Notes: a model not told the origin generated them from the sequence alone. 64,000 nucleotides of DNA from Cordylochernes scorpioides (GCA_030710605.1 CP092884.1:24409483-24473482), one strand, 5' to 3'. Positions 10,913 through 21,640 are shown, counted from the stretch's first letter. A program made the numbers and translations.

Positions 10913-13252
10913 TTAGTCCTCAGCAAAAGGTAATGGTACTATTTTAGAGACAGTTCTAGTAAGGCGTTCTTGGTGCTTGGTCTTCACCTCGACGACTCGA
11001 ACTTTTCCGTCCGCTCCCGGAAAGACTTTGGTGATGCCGCCAAGGCTCCAATACATTGCTGGTGGTGATATGGTATCCTTGAGCAAGATGAGGTCACCTT
11101 CCTTAATGTTGGGTGGGGATTTTTGCCATTTTAGGCGTTGTTGAAAATTGTTGAGGTATTCTAGATTCCAACGTTTCCAAAATACATTTTTAATTTTTTG
11201 ATTTAGGCTCCAGCGGTCGAGGTAGTTTATCGGAACATCATCATCATTAGATTCTGGAAGGGCAGTTAAGGGTCTCTCGATTAAGAAGTGTCCTGGTGTA
11301 AGAGGATTAAAATCGTCTGAATTTGAACTTAGAGGACAAATAGGTCGTGAATTTAAACAAGCTTCTATTTGAGTTGTCAGAGTACTCAGCTCTTCAAATG
11401 TGAGTATCTGAGACTTTAAGCATCTGAGAAGATGAAATTTGAAGGATATTATTCCAGCCTCCCAGATACCTCCGAAATTTGGGGCGGAAGGAGATATAAA
11501 ATGCCAGTTGATTCGTTCATTAAATATGAAATTTTGAATTGTTGAAGATTTCAATATATCAAACTGCTCTCGGAGAATGTTGTTAGCTCCCCTAAAGTTG
11601 GTCCCGTTATCACTAAATATATCAGAAGGTTTTCCTCGACGAGAAATAAACCGCTTGAGAGCTGCGAGGAAAGCCGCTGAAGATAGGTCTGATACAATTT
11701 CTATATGAATTGCTTTTGTGCAGAAACATACAAATAAAGCAACATATGATTTTAATTTTACTTTGGATCTTTTGATGTTTGGTTTAATCAAAAACGGTCC
11801 TGCAAAGTCGATTCCAGTTTTAGTGAACGGATTTGATTTCACAATTCGGTGCATAGGCAGATCTCCCATGATTTGCTTGGTAACTTGGCGTTTAGCCCTG
11901 AAACACACCATGCATTGGTGGATTAGTTTCTTGACCAAACTTCTGCCTGCAGGAATCCAATATCGTAATCGTAGTGCTGACATGGTCAGTTGAAGACCAG
12001 AATGTAAATGATCCAGATGACACTGTCGCACTATTAATTCCGTGATAAAATGATCTCTTGGCAATATTATTGGATGCCTTTCATCAAATTGCAGATTTGA
12101 ATGACGTAATCTTCCTCCAACCCGTAATAGTCCAGATTCATCGATGAAAGGATTCAAATATAAAAGCCTTGAGTTAGTTGGTAAAGATTTCTTTTGTTTG
12201 CAACAGGTAATTTCTGATTGAAATTCAGAACTTTGAACGAAACGAATGATATTGTGAATTGAACTTGTTAATTCGCTTGAAGATAGATGTCCTTTCTTTC
12301 TTTCATTGAAAGAACATTGGACATTGAAAACAAATCTATAAATCCATGATGTAATTCTAACAAGTTCGTTGATATTTGAGTATTTGAAAATGAAGTCTGG
12401 GAAAAGAAGATTAGTGGAATGAAAAACAGAGCAAGTTTTTCGTCTTTCACCTGAAATTTCTTTCGGAAAATCATATTGAGTTTGAATTGGATCTTCAAAG
12501 TTCATATCCGAGATCCAAGTTGATCCTCGCCACCAAACAGAGTGATCCACCAGCTCTGAAGGAGTTATACCTCTGGAAGCGCAGTCTGCAGGATTATCTT
12601 TCGAAATGACATAATGCCAGGAAGAATGTAAAGTCAATCTTTGAATTTCAGCAATCCTATTTCCGACAAATGGTTTCCAATGTCTAGATTCAGATTTAAT
12701 CCAGCTGAGAACAATTTTGGAATCAGTCCATAAAAATACTCTATCAATTTGTAAGCATAAAGAATTGCGAATAGTATCATATAAGGTTGCGATAAGAAGA
12801 GCAGCGCACAGCTCCAGTCGTGGTATGGAAATCATTTTCAGAGGAGCTACCCTCGTCTCGGAAGCAATTAGAGAACGTTTCTCTTGGCCCGATTTGAAAT
12901 GAGATCTTATATAAAATACTGCCGCATATGCAACTTCTGAAGAGTCACAAAAACCAGGAAGTTCAACAGAAAGTAAAGCTCCCCTGCACGAGAAGTATCT
13001 AGGAATTTGAATTTTATTTAATACGGATAAATACTTTTCGATTTTCTTCCATTGAGAGCACAAAGTATCAGGCAAGGGATCATCCCAATTCAACTTCTGT
13101 TTCCAAAGTGATTGAAGCAAAATTTTAAGACGAATAATAACTGTTGACAGCCAGCCTATAGGGTCAAAGATTCTGGAGATGTGGGACAACAAATATATTT
13201 TAGAATTCGTTTGTTCTGGAATGTCATTAACAAGAATCTGAAAAATGTCCAA
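10913..13252 (-). CDS. pol: BEL/Pao pol fragment: RNase H and integrase (open frame)
   Basis: This 779-codon open frame encodes the C-terminal part of a Pao-type polyprotein. The RNase H region shows ELPGFCDSSEVAYAAV, PRLELCAALL and LWTDSKIVLSWI. Then come NPADCASRG and the integrase. The zinc-binding part includes HLDHLHSG and CMVCFRAKRQ. The catalytic triad is visible as GIDFAGPF, SDNGTNF and GGIWEAGI. It ends with a conserved DUF5641-like tail (LKDTISPPAMYWSLGGI, SKIVPLP). The frame is open throughout, in contrast to the neighbouring Gypsy pol, but the protein lacks its N-terminal half. The listed start is just the first possible codon after the break; the natural start is far upstream and lost. 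Confidence 0.85.
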   Translation of the reverse strand: MDIFQILVNDIPEQTNSKIYLLSHISRIFDPIGWLSTVIIRLKILLQSLWKQKLNWDDPLPDTLCSQWKKIEKYLSVLNKIQIPRYFSCRGALLSVELPGFCDSSEVAYAAVFYIRSHFKSGQEKRSLIASETRVAPLKMISIPRLELCAALLIATLYDTIRNSLCLQIDRVFLWTDSKIVLSWIKSESRHWKPFVGNRIAEIQRLTLHSSWHYVISKDNPADCASRGITPSELVDHSVWWRGSTWISDMNFEDPIQTQYDFPKEISGERRKTCSVFHSTNLLFPDFIFKYSNINELVRITSWIYRFVFNVQCSFNERKKGHLSSSELTSSIHNIIRFVQSSEFQSEITCCKQKKSLPTNSRLLYLNPFIDESGLLRVGGRLRHSNLQFDERHPIILPRDHFITELIVRQCHLDHLHSGLQLTMSALRLRYWIPAGRSLVKKLIHQCMVCFRAKRQVTKQIMGDLPMHRIVKSNPFTKTGIDFAGPFLIKPNIKRSKVKLKSYVALFVCFCTKAIHIEIVSDLSSAAFLAALKRFISRRGKPSDIFSDNGTNFRGANNILREQFDILKSSTIQNFIFNERINWHFISPSAPNFGGIWEAGIISFKFHLLRCLKSQILTFEELSTLTTQIEACLNSRPICPLSSNSDDFNPLTPGHFLIERPLTALPESNDDDVPINYLDRWSLNQKIKNVFWKRWNLEYLNNFQQRLKWQKSPPNIKEGDLILLKDTISPPAMYWSLGGITKVFPGADGKVRVVEVKTKHQERLTRTVSKIVPLPFAED

Positions 13253-13582
13253 GGAAGGATTCCAACAAATACCAAGTATTTTGACACATGAATCACTCTC
13301 AAAATCCCGAAGATTATGCCTATCTTCAACCTGTTATGACAATCCAGAAAGGATCTCCGGGACGTTTGATCTCCATTTTCTAAGAGAAATTCCGGCTGAG
13401 GAAAGAAGATTATTGACTTCACGAATATGAAATGTAGCTTCTTCAATTGTGTCTGCGCCTGAAAGCAAGTCAACAACATAAAAATCGGTTTGTACTATTT
13501 TTGAGGCCACTGGGAAAGTTGACACCTTGTCCCTTGCAAGTTGATGTAGGGGACGCATGGCGAGATATGGCGCACAAGACAA
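13253..13582 (-). pseudogene. pol: BEL/Pao reverse transcriptase remnant
   Basis: Upstream of the long pol frame, in two shifted minus frames, lies the end of the RT palm: LSCAPYLAMRPLHQLA, then QTDFYVVDLLSGADTIEEA. The usual YVDD box reads YVVD, so one catalytic Asp is lost. A frameshift joins it poorly to the RNase H part near 13350. The RT is cut just before the SCAPYLA motif, where Gypsy sequence starts. Confidence 0.75.
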
Positions 13583-13693
13583 TCTCCGCGACATATTTTG
13601 TCGGAGACGCTGGGTAACGTGACGGAACTTCGAAGAAGTCGACGTCTACAGGGACATGAACCAATTCTTGAACCTTTGCCACAACGAATAAAA

Positions 13694-14852
13694 ATGGAAG
13701 ACGACCACAGACCTACTGTCAGCGGATCCTACCTCCCTTGTCATCGCCAACGAGATCGTTCTACCTTTTCTGGAGATGGAAATATAAACCCTGGACAGTG
13801 GTTGAAGGAGTTAGAGAGAGAGAGTGTCGAAGTACAACATATGGGACGAGACCATGAAGCTTGCAAACCTCGTCTTTTACTTGAACGTAACTGCTGGAAG
13901 GTGGTTTGATAATAACGAAGAATCACTCAACTCGTGGAGAAGCTTTGAAGACGCATTCCGCGGTGTGTTCGGACTGCAGGAGGATTCTGCTCGACGCGCC
14001 GAGAAAGTTTTGAAGTCAAGAGCACAGAAGGCCGAGGAATGCAGAGAGTCATATATCCAGGAGATTCTTAGCCTCTGCCACCAGGTGAACCCTCGCATGG
14101 AAGAAGGTGAGATAGTTGCTCATATTATAAAGGGAATTTCGGAGGACACATACCACGTATTGGTGGCGAAAGACATACAGACGGTAGATGAGATCCTGAA
14201 GTTTTGCCGTCATCTGTTAACAGTCAAGCAGCGCAGGATCGGCCGTGCGAAATTCGCCAGGTTTTCAAACGTAATGCCTATTTCGTGTGTTGACGACTCA
14301 GACGACTTGGCCAGCTTAATTCGCCGCATCGTTAGAGAAAATATTAAAAAGGTCTTCTCAGCACCTGAAGTGGTCAATCCTCTCCGAGAGGTGAACGCCA
14401 TGGAACAGACTGTGAGGGAAGAAATCAGCCGTGCTCTTCAACCTACCAGGCCACAAATCAACGTGGTACAACAACAACCACGCATGCCATATTATAATAT
14501 CGACCGACCAGCCCAACCCAGAAAGACGGAACATTGGAAAACCTACGACGGCAAACCAATCTGCTTCCACTGCGGACGACCCGGACATGTCGTCCGTAAT
14601 TGTAGAGAACGACGGCAGGTCTTCGCTGAAGCCAGGTCAAGGAATGGCGGAGAAGGAAGAAATGTTGGATTTTCGAGTCGACCCCCGAGATATGACGCCG
14701 ACGACGACTATGTAACGCCCCAAACCTCGACGTACTTCTACTGGAGCTCTTCCCCACATCCAAGCCGCGCTAGGTCGCCAGCCCGAAGACAATCCCAGTC
14801 GCCAGCCCGTCGTTTCAGCCGTTCTCCCAATCCTCTGAATGTGAAAAACTAA
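13694..14852 (+). pseudogene. gag: Gypsy gag with CCHC zinc knuckle
   Basis: The first ATG in the leading frame is at 13694 (MEDDHRPTVSG). The frame runs to NPGQWLKELER and is then shifted inside an (AG)n run at 13813-13824; the rest continues as SKYNIWDETMKLANLVFYL. The retrotransposon gag domain (WFDNNEESLNSWRSFEDAF) is followed by a CFHCGRPGHVVRNC knuckle near residue 290 and an Arg/Ser-rich tail. The same gag family, with a matching knuckle, occurs in the gag-only element at 36.2-37.4 kb. Slippage in the AG repeat is the likely cause of the frameshift. Confidence 0.85.
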
Positions 14853-15275
14853 GTGGAGCGGCTTCTAACGGGGGTGAGGTCGCCATTGAAGAAAATCCTC
14901 CAGGGTATATCGCCGCTAAATTAAAAGAAAATTTTGTTATGGTCGAAATAAATGGACGAAAAATTAAAGCATTGGTGGATTCAGGAGCAGACTTTTCTGT
15001 TATTTCAGAAAATATTCGACGCGAACTAAAGACACCTCTCTTCAAAGAACCAGGTCCCATTCTTAAAGCCGCGAACAAAAATTTAATAGAGACCCTAGGA
15101 AAATGTGTCCTTAACATAGAAGTTAATACGACACTTGAAGTTACACCGCATGAGTTTCTTTTAAACGAAAAATCAAATTTTTATTTCAAGGTGAAATATC
15201 GACAATTTCTATCCTTTTTGGATGAGGTATGAAAGGGTGATTTATGAAGAGTAATGACGAACGGAAAAATAAAAG

Positions 15276-15350
15276 TGCCCAGGGATGGGAATCGAACCCA
15301 CAATGTTCCGCTTACCGGGCAGATGCCATGTCCACTAGGCTACCCTGGAC
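15276..15350 (-). pseudogene. tRNA-like SINE head, unit 1 (anticodon loop suggests Thr GGT)
   Basis: On minus, GTCCAGGG pairs with CCCTGGGC as acceptor ends. An A box TAGCCTAGTGG and a B box GGTTCGATTCC fit RNA polymerase III internal promoters. The anticodon stem TCTGC/GCGGA encloses CCGGTAA, giving GGT with C instead of T at position 33. It is a SINE promoter region and not a working tRNA gene. Confidence 0.75.
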
Positions 15351-15552
15351 GTATTTTTCGTAAATTAAAATACAATATAATACACTGCGGCCTGTGATTG
15401 TAAAACGACAATTGAAGTTACACCGCATGAGTTTCTTTTAAACGAAAAATCAAAATTTTATTTCAAGGTGAAATATCGACAATTTCTATCCTTTTTGTAT
15501 GAGGTATGAAAGGGTGATTTATGAAGAGTAATGACGAACGGAAAAATAAAAG

Positions 15553-15622
15553 TGCCCAGGGATGGGAATCGAACCCACAATGTTCCGCTTACCGGGCAGA
15601 TGCCATGTCCACTAGGCTACCT
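15553..15622 (-). pseudogene. tRNA-like SINE head, unit 2 (5' end cut)
   Basis: Nearly identical to unit 1 with intact A and B boxes on minus, but the outer acceptor bases are lost at 15622, where a short spacer leads to the inverted third unit. Confidence 0.75.
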
Positions 15623-15642
15623 ATTTACGAATGGAAAAATAT

Positions 15643-15717
15643 GTCCAGGGTAGCCTAGTGGACATGGCATCTGCCCGGTAAGCGGAACATTGTGGGCTCG
15701 ATTCCCATCCCTGGGCA
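15643..15717 (+). pseudogene. tRNA-like SINE head, unit 3
   Basis: Same 75-bp head on plus. The A box TAGCCTAGTGG is intact; the B box reads GGCTCGATTCC, one change from the other units. It forms a hairpin arm with unit 2. Confidence 0.75.
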
Positions 15718-18700
15718 CTTTTATTTTTCCGTTCTTCATTACTCTTCATAAATCACCCTTTCATACCTCATCCAAAAAGGATAGAAATTGTCGGTATTTC
15801 ACCTTGAAATTAAATTTTGATTTTTCGTTTAAAAGAAACTCATGCGGTGTAACTTCAAGTGTCGTTTTACAATCACAGGCCGCAGTGTGTTATATTGTAT
15901 AGAAGTTAATAGTCTGACGATATCCTTCGAATTCGTTGTTATAGTGGAATGCAGCCATGACATCATATTTAGTTGGGACTTCTTCAAGGCCACCGGAGCC
16001 GTCATTGATTGTGGCAGAAATGAACTCCATCTCGGGGAAACCTCCGTCCTAGAATCTCGAGAGGAGGAAAACCAGAGATTGTTTGCTTCCGACGACTTTG
16101 TCATCCCGCCTAAATCAATAAAGAAGATCAGTGTGTTAAACGAAGAAATATGCGGAGTTAGAGATGTTTTAGTCTCAACTTCTAAGGACTTATTATTAAG
16201 AAAGGAAGTTTTTATATCAAACTCATTGGTTACATTTCGACACGGCCGAGGTAGCATTTGGGTTGCGAATGGAGCGTCTTGGCCGCAACTGATTCCATCA
16301 GGAATGAATATATGCACAATGGAAAGTTATGAGAATGGGAATATCTGCAGTCTTATTGAATCCAGCGATAAGTTACAAAAAACGCAGCTAAAGTCACATG
16401 AATGGTCACGGAAAATAAACTTTACTCTAGATCCAGGGCTGTCTGAAATTCAAAGTACAGCTTGTTTCATGCCTTGACGAGTTTATTGACATATTTGACT
16501 TTGGAGGAACTCCTATTAAGCCTACCAGTATTGTGAAGCACAAGATAAACAAAGGAGACCACTTTCCTATCAAACAACGGCCCTATAGAGTAGCACCAAG
16601 TGAACGACGACTAATTCAAGATGAAGTGAACAAGATGATTGAAAATCGCATCATGAAGCCCTCTGAAAGTCCTTGGTCATCTCGAGTTATTCTAGTTCGA
16701 AAGAAAGATGGGACCAGGAGATTCTGCCTAGATTATCGTCGATTGAATAAGATAGCAACAAAAAAAAAGATGTTTACCCGCTTTTACGATGCTTTGGACA
16801 GTTTAGCCGGCTCTAGTTACTTCTTCACGGTGGATCTTCGTTCCGGGCATTGGCAGATTGTAGTGGACGAAAAAGACAGAGAGAAAACTGCCTTCATCAC
16901 TCCAGATGGGCTGTATGAATTACGAGTAATGCCTTTCGGTCTATGCAATGTTCCATCAACGTTTGAAAGGATGATAGATAGTGTTCTGGGCAGTCTTAAA
17001 TGAAACATGTGCCTTTACTACCTGGACGACATCGTAGTTTACGCACCTACCTTTGAGGAGCATCTACGTCGTCTACAACTTGTATTAAGGTGCATCCAGA
17101 AAGCTGGACTAAGATTGAACAACAAAAAGTGTCTTTTTGGATCAAGGAGGATAATGATTTTAGGACACCTTGTTGACGCCAATGGAATTCATCCAGATCC
17201 AGATAAAGTGAAGCCGTCTCTAAATTCCCGAACCAAGGAATATCTCTGAACTGAGGAGCTTTCTTGGATTATGTTCCTATTACCGAAGATTTATTGAAAA
17301 CTTTGCCGACAAAGCTAGATCTTTGCATGACCTACTGAAGACTGAAAAACAATTCTATTGGGATGTAGCTCAAGAGTAAGCGTTTGAAGTCTTTAAAACA
17401 GCTCTAATTTCAGAGCCTGTCTTGGGACACTTTGATGAATCCGCTGATACCCATCTACACACGGATGCAAGCGGACATGGTATTGGAGCTGTTCTTCTAC
17501 AAATTCAAGGTGGAAAGGAGCGGCCTATAGCTTATGCATCTAGAAGCTCGACGAAGGCTGAACATAACTATTCTACAACAGAAAAAGAATGCCTTGCTGT
17601 AGTCTGGTCTATTAACAAATTCCGTCCATATTTGTTTGGTCGACCATTCACGGTTGTCACTGACCATCATTCTCTATGTTGGTTGGTATGCAGAAAGATC
17701 CTTCTGGCCGTTTGGCAAGATGGGCGCTGAAGTTGCAAGAATTTGACGTGACCGTTATCTACAAGAGCGGACGCAAACATAAGGATGTCGATTGTCTGTC
17801 AAGGAGCCCGCTTGAGAACGATCAACCAAGTGCTGTGATGTCATTAGCCAACGTCGATATAGAGCAGACTAAAGACCCGGATTTAGCTAAAATAATCGAT
17901 AATTTAAACTCGGGCTACACCAGAAAGGAATTCAGCATTATCGACGGCATCTTATACAAGAAAAACTATAGCACAACTGGAAGACCCTGGCTTATGATGA
18001 TTCCTAAGCACTTAAGATCGGAAGTTATTGCAGATTTACATGATGCTCCTACAGCTGGGCATTTGGGTTTCGCCCGAACGTATGACAAAGTTAAGAAACG
18101 ATTCTATTGGCCTAGCTTTTATAGAACTGTTCGCCAATATGTAAGCCATTGTCGGGAGTGTCAACGAAGGAAGAAATTACCTCGACGTCCGGCTGGACAA
18201 CTTGTATCCATACCACCCGTGGAAAAGCCATTCTATAAGGTCGGGGTTGATCTCCTTGGAAGATTTCCAGTTTCTAAAGATGGAAACCATTGGATCATTG
18301 TGTGCCCCGATTATATGACAAGGTATGCCATAACGAAAGCGATCCCAGACGGAGGAGCAATCGAAACAGCTAAGTTCCTGGTTGAAGATGTTATCTTGAA
18401 GCATGGAGCTCCTAGAGAAATGATAACAGATCGCGGAAGAAATTTCATTTCTCAAGTAATAAAAGAGATCAATGCTCTGTGCGGAATTGTGCACATATTT
18501 ACAACGGTCTACACTCCCCAGACCAACGTCCTGACTGAAAGGTTCAACAAAACTCTGGGAGATATGTTGTCCATGTACATACGTGTTAAGCAGAAGGATT
18601 GGGACCAAGTTTTACCCTACCTAACTTTTGCTTATAACACTGCTAAACAGGAGGCGACCGGCCACACCCCATTCTTTCTTGTTAACGCCCGCGAGGCTGA

Positions 18701-19173
18701 GACCTATATCGATGCCGTACTACCTTACCTACCAGATGAGATCTCTGACGACTGCGTTGGAGAACTTGTGACCAGAGCTGAGGAAGCGCGTCAAGTCTCC
18801 CGATCACGCCTTCTACAATCACAGGCGAAAGACCGTAGACTTTACGACCAGAAACATACTCCAGTCTCCAGTGGGTTTTTACTCCCATCCGAAAAGTAGG
18901 ACTCTCAGAAAAGCTACTGAAGAGATACTTCGGTCCCTACAAGGTGACCAAGAAGCTTTCAGCAGTTACGTATGAAGTAGAGCCCGTGGACCCGTCTCCC
19001 CGATCACGGAAAGCCAAGGATATCGTCCATGTCATTCGGATGAAGCCCTACCTGGATCCTGAAGAACAACATTCTATTCTGCTAGGGAACACCAGCCGTG
19101 GTAGATTTCCTTCCAGAACAAGGGCTGAGACAAGCTAATCAGCGGGTCTCTGTTTTCTCTAAAGAGGGAGTAA

Positions 19174-19472
19174 TGTCAAGAATTTCCATCCAGATGGGAC
19201 ACCTGTCAATCATCCCTGGACCCCGGGGGGGGGGGACCACAGGTGTGAGGGGTTCTCGGAAGCTGATCTGCAAATAAGGACAACGGGACGCCTCAGTACC
19301 TTACGCCGCTCATTATTATTATCTTGACCTGGGGATAAGTTGTTTTTATCATCTGACTCTCTCCCTTAAATACCTCTTGTAAATAATTTTATTGGAGAAC
19401 TAGAAGGTAAATACCATTTATAATAAATTAATTACCCCCAAATTTGCCCTTGCTTTATTTATCACCGCGACA
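19174..19472 (+). repeat. 3' LTR of the Gypsy element (299 bp)
   Basis: It starts TGTCAAGAATTTCC directly after the purine-rich AAAGAGGGAGTAA and ends CACCGCGACA. An AATAAA lies near 19421 and a C4G11 run near 19218-19234. The flank after it begins ATAT, matching the target of two other Gypsy insertions in this window. Confidence 0.8.
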
Positions 19473-19474
19473 AT

Positions 19475-20066
19475 ATTAATGAAAACTGGCTGTCGAATGT
19501 TTTGTGGACAGATGATGCTCACTTTTCTCTAAACGGAGAATTTAACATTCAAAACAGCCGCATTTGGGCAACAGAAAACCCTAGGATTTTTAAAGAAATG
19601 CCACTTCATCAGCCCAGAGTTACAGTTTTGTGTGGGGTCACTTCTTCTTTTATTATTGGGCCATTTTTCTTTAAAAAATCAATGGAAGAACTTTTAAAAC
19701 CGTTTTTGTAACTGGTGAACGTTATTAACAACTTTTTAGAGAAAAGGGTATTCCCATATTGCAGGACAGACAAGCACTAAGCGAAATAACATTCATGCAA
19801 GATGGAGGACCTCCTCATATCTCCCGCGGTGCCAAACAATTGCTTATGGATACGGTCGGTGAAAATCGTGGGATAAGTCGCCACTTTATATACCAGTGGC
19901 CTCCAAGATCACCAGACTTGACGCCTTACAATTTCGGTTGTGGGGGTACATTAAGTCGCGTGTTTATCGATGCCGGCCTACCACATTGGCCATGTTGAAG
20001 GCTTCTATCAGATGGCACGTTTTATAAATTTCAACAGAAATATTATTTAATGTTATACATTCTGTC
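19475..20066 (+). pseudogene. DDE transposase fragment (IS630/mariner-like)
   Basis: The first catalytic Asp lies in VLWTDDAHFSLNGEF, followed by IWATENPRIF and VTVLCGVTSSFIIGPFFF. After a stop near 19710 and a frame change, FMQDGGPPHIS gives the second Asp region and QWPPRSPDLTPYNF the third. The tail PTTLAMLKASIRWHVL is also recognisable. It resembles the transposases related to mariner that are common in arthropod genomes. The last ~15 codons continue after the hAT insertion as VFANERRHIE. Broken by stops and frameshifts. Confidence 0.75.
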
Positions 20067-21523
20067 TAGGGCCTCCACGGGATCCCGGGATCCCAGAGCC
20101 AAATAATGATCCCGAAATCCCGTAATTCTGCTCTAAAAATCCCGGGATTACCTGTTTGTGCATGAAAACCAGCGCAAAAATATATTTTTTTTTATATAGC
20201 ATTTTGGTAATCAAACAGATGATGAGATAGCACACTTTGACGTTTTGTTTATACAGCCGCATTTCGGGTCTTTTTTTTTTTTTTTCTGAGAGATTTGAAA
20301 TTATTTTCGTGCACTAATAACGAATGGTTATTCTGCAAGATCTTTCCAAAATGGCAGCCTCTAGAATTAGAGTATGCAGCAGTATACATGGAGTAGGCCC
20401 CAGTTTTTGTTGACATGCAAATAGTGGCTTCTTAGATAGTAGCGGCATCCCTTTATTTTTGTGCCGGACCTGCGTTTAACATGGACCCGCCACTAACCTC
20501 TTATCTGGGCTCCAAATTGTTTTATATATTTTTTTATCTATGTTTATACTCTCCATCCTGTTCTCTGTATGCATGGGTCATCATGAACGCACTGCTCTGC
20601 TGTTCATTTTGTGAAACCCTCGTTAGCTTTTTTGTCATTTAATTTAAATTAAATTTATTTAATGTCATTTTATTAAATGCTTCGTCACTATCAAGCATCA
20701 GCCTAAAGTAGTTTTCAACTTATACGAAAATAAAACAAAGTCTCTAAAACAATATTATCGGACCTTGTTATTTCTCAATAGAAAACGCGTCAGACATTTT
20801 TGGTGAGCTTATCACTTCTTGATTCTGATGGCGAAGTTTATTCATTTTAAATCAGAAGGAATCTGGTGCTATTACCTACGAGACAAATCTGGCCAAAATG
20901 CACAGTGTATAGCGTGCAAAAGGATTTTGAAATGCGTCGGTGGGTCAACAAAAGGGCTGCATGTACACCAGAAGGCGGTCCACGGAATCGAAATTTCGAA
21001 GAGAAAAGTTAAAGACGAAGTTGATACATAGACCCCTGCAAAAATACCCCCAAGATATCAATTCTCGATTATTTTTCGTCTGTTTCCATCGATCGATCGA
21101 CTGATGCTGTGCTAGCTAGAATGATAGCTCTCGACGGATTGCCATTCTCCGTTTTTGTCACATCTAAGGATCTACGCAAGTGCCTCAATGCTCTTGGACA
21201 TGAAATTCCTCTCTCCGCAGAGACCACACACCATGTGTGTACAGTAATTGACAGATAATTTCAAACTGTAACCCAAAAGCAATGATTTAGTTCATAAGCA
21301 GGCGCAAAATATATGGCTTCAGGTTGTTTTCATCGAAGTAAGTGCCACGTCATTGGCACTATATAAAAGAAAAAAGAAAAATATAACGAACGAAACGATA
21401 TACCTCTTGGCGTAGAAAGATGAAAAGGTTTTTCAATCCCGGAATATCCCGAGATCCCGGGATTGAGAAAAAAGCAATCCCGAATCCCGGGATTGAAAAT
21501 ATGTACCGATATTGGAGGCCCTA
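20067..21523 (+). mobile_element. hAT DNA transposon, internally decayed, 1,457 bp
   Basis: The ends are TAGGGCCTCCA and its inverse TGGAGGCCCTA, an 11-bp terminal inverted repeat. ATTCTGTC flanks both sides (20059-20066 and 21524-21531), the 8-bp duplication expected of hAT. Subterminal CGGGATCCCGGGAT-type repeats occur at both ends. It sits inside the 3' end of the IS630/mariner-like transposase gene. The remaining coding part covers only the N-terminal region, so it needs a helper. Confidence 0.9.
20828..21258 (+). pseudogene. hAT transposase N-terminus with BED zinc finger
   Basis: From an ATG at 20828 the frame encodes a BED-type finger: W at residue 14, then CIACKRILKC and LHVHQKAVH supplying Cys and His ligands. 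A TAG at about 21029 ends it after DEVDT. In another frame, AVLARMIALDGLPFSVFVTS (21110-21165) matches the N-terminal linker region of hAT transposases. The catalytic and dimerisation parts are absent. Confidence 0.75.
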
Positions 21524-21640
21524 ATTCTGTCATCTATCGTCTGTAGGCGGTGTTTGCGAATGAAAGGCGCCACATTGAGTAAGGATTGTGACCTAATACA
21601 AGAGAGATGGCAGTTACCTCATGTGTTATATAAGCTGCCA

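Larger units (their letters stand above)
10593..13582 (-). mobile_element. BEL/Pao LTR retrotransposon, 5' truncated
   Basis: The element reads on the minus strand. It has a 3' LTR (10593-10890), a purine-rich tract just before it and a long pol frame with BEL/Pao-type RNase H and integrase. Gag, protease and most of RT, and the 5' LTR, are missing because the sequence is cut at about 13582 where the Gypsy element begins. Confidence 0.85.
15129..15898. mobile_element. Cluster of three tRNA-derived SINE units, one inverted
   Basis: Each unit has a tRNA-like head and a ~180-bp body with the blocks TTTCTTTTAAACGAAAAATC and GAAAGGGTGATTTATGAAGA. Units one and two read on minus (about 15129-15350 and 15365-15622), unit three on plus (15643-15898). 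Units two and three form a long palindrome. The whole cluster is flanked by ATAGAAGTTAATA at 15116-15128 and 15899-15911, a perfect 13-bp target duplication, so it likely entered as one unit or grew inside one insertion. It breaks the Gypsy protease frame. Confidence 0.85.
14853..19138 (+). pseudogene. pol: Gypsy pol: protease, RT, RNase H, integrase
   Basis: Protease shows ALVDSGADFSVI near 14975 and is split by the SINE cluster at 15129-15898; coding resumes as EVNSLTISFEF. RT begins near 16500 with WSSRVILVRKKDGTRRFCLDYRRLN, FTVDLRSGHWQI and YLDDIVVYA (17019-17042). A TGA at 17001-17003 sits where a Trp is usual, just before the YLDD box. After a frameshift near 17245, RNase H follows ([23 protein letters not shown]), with a TAA at 17377-17379 and a further shift near 17690. 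Integrase has HLGF...HCREC zinc ligands and the triad GVDLLG, TDRGRNF, LTERFNKTL. A last shift near 18870 leads to FGPYKVTKKLS. No chromodomain is seen. Confidence 0.9.
13583..19472 (+). mobile_element. Gypsy LTR retrotransposon with missing 5' LTR
   Basis: Gag, aspartic protease, RT, RNase H and integrase follow in Gypsy order, then a polypurine tract (AAAGAGGGAG) and a 3' LTR. The only trace of a 5' LTR is TCTCCGCGACA (13583-13593), matching the 3' LTR end CACCGCGACA; the rest was lost with the junction to BEL/Pao. A 770-bp SINE cluster interrupts the protease region. No env-like ORF is present. The copy carries many frame breaks. Confidence 0.85.
19473..21640 (+). mobile_element. IS630/mariner-like transposon, 5' truncated and split
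   Basis: A transposase C-terminal half occupies 19475-20066 and resumes at 21532-21590 on the far side of a nested hAT element. Its 5' part is missing because the Gypsy LTR abuts it. Terminal repeats could not be placed; the right edge is approximate. Confidence 0.6.

Noticed and set aside
10913..13252. BEL/Pao pol as a domesticated host gene
   Set aside because: Its own 3' LTR and polypurine tract lie directly downstream, and the N-terminal half is truncated by another element. An open frame alone does not show domestication.
15276..15717. Three apparent tRNA genes
   Set aside because: Each is joined to the same SINE body, position 33 is C instead of T, and they sit inside a retroposed cluster.
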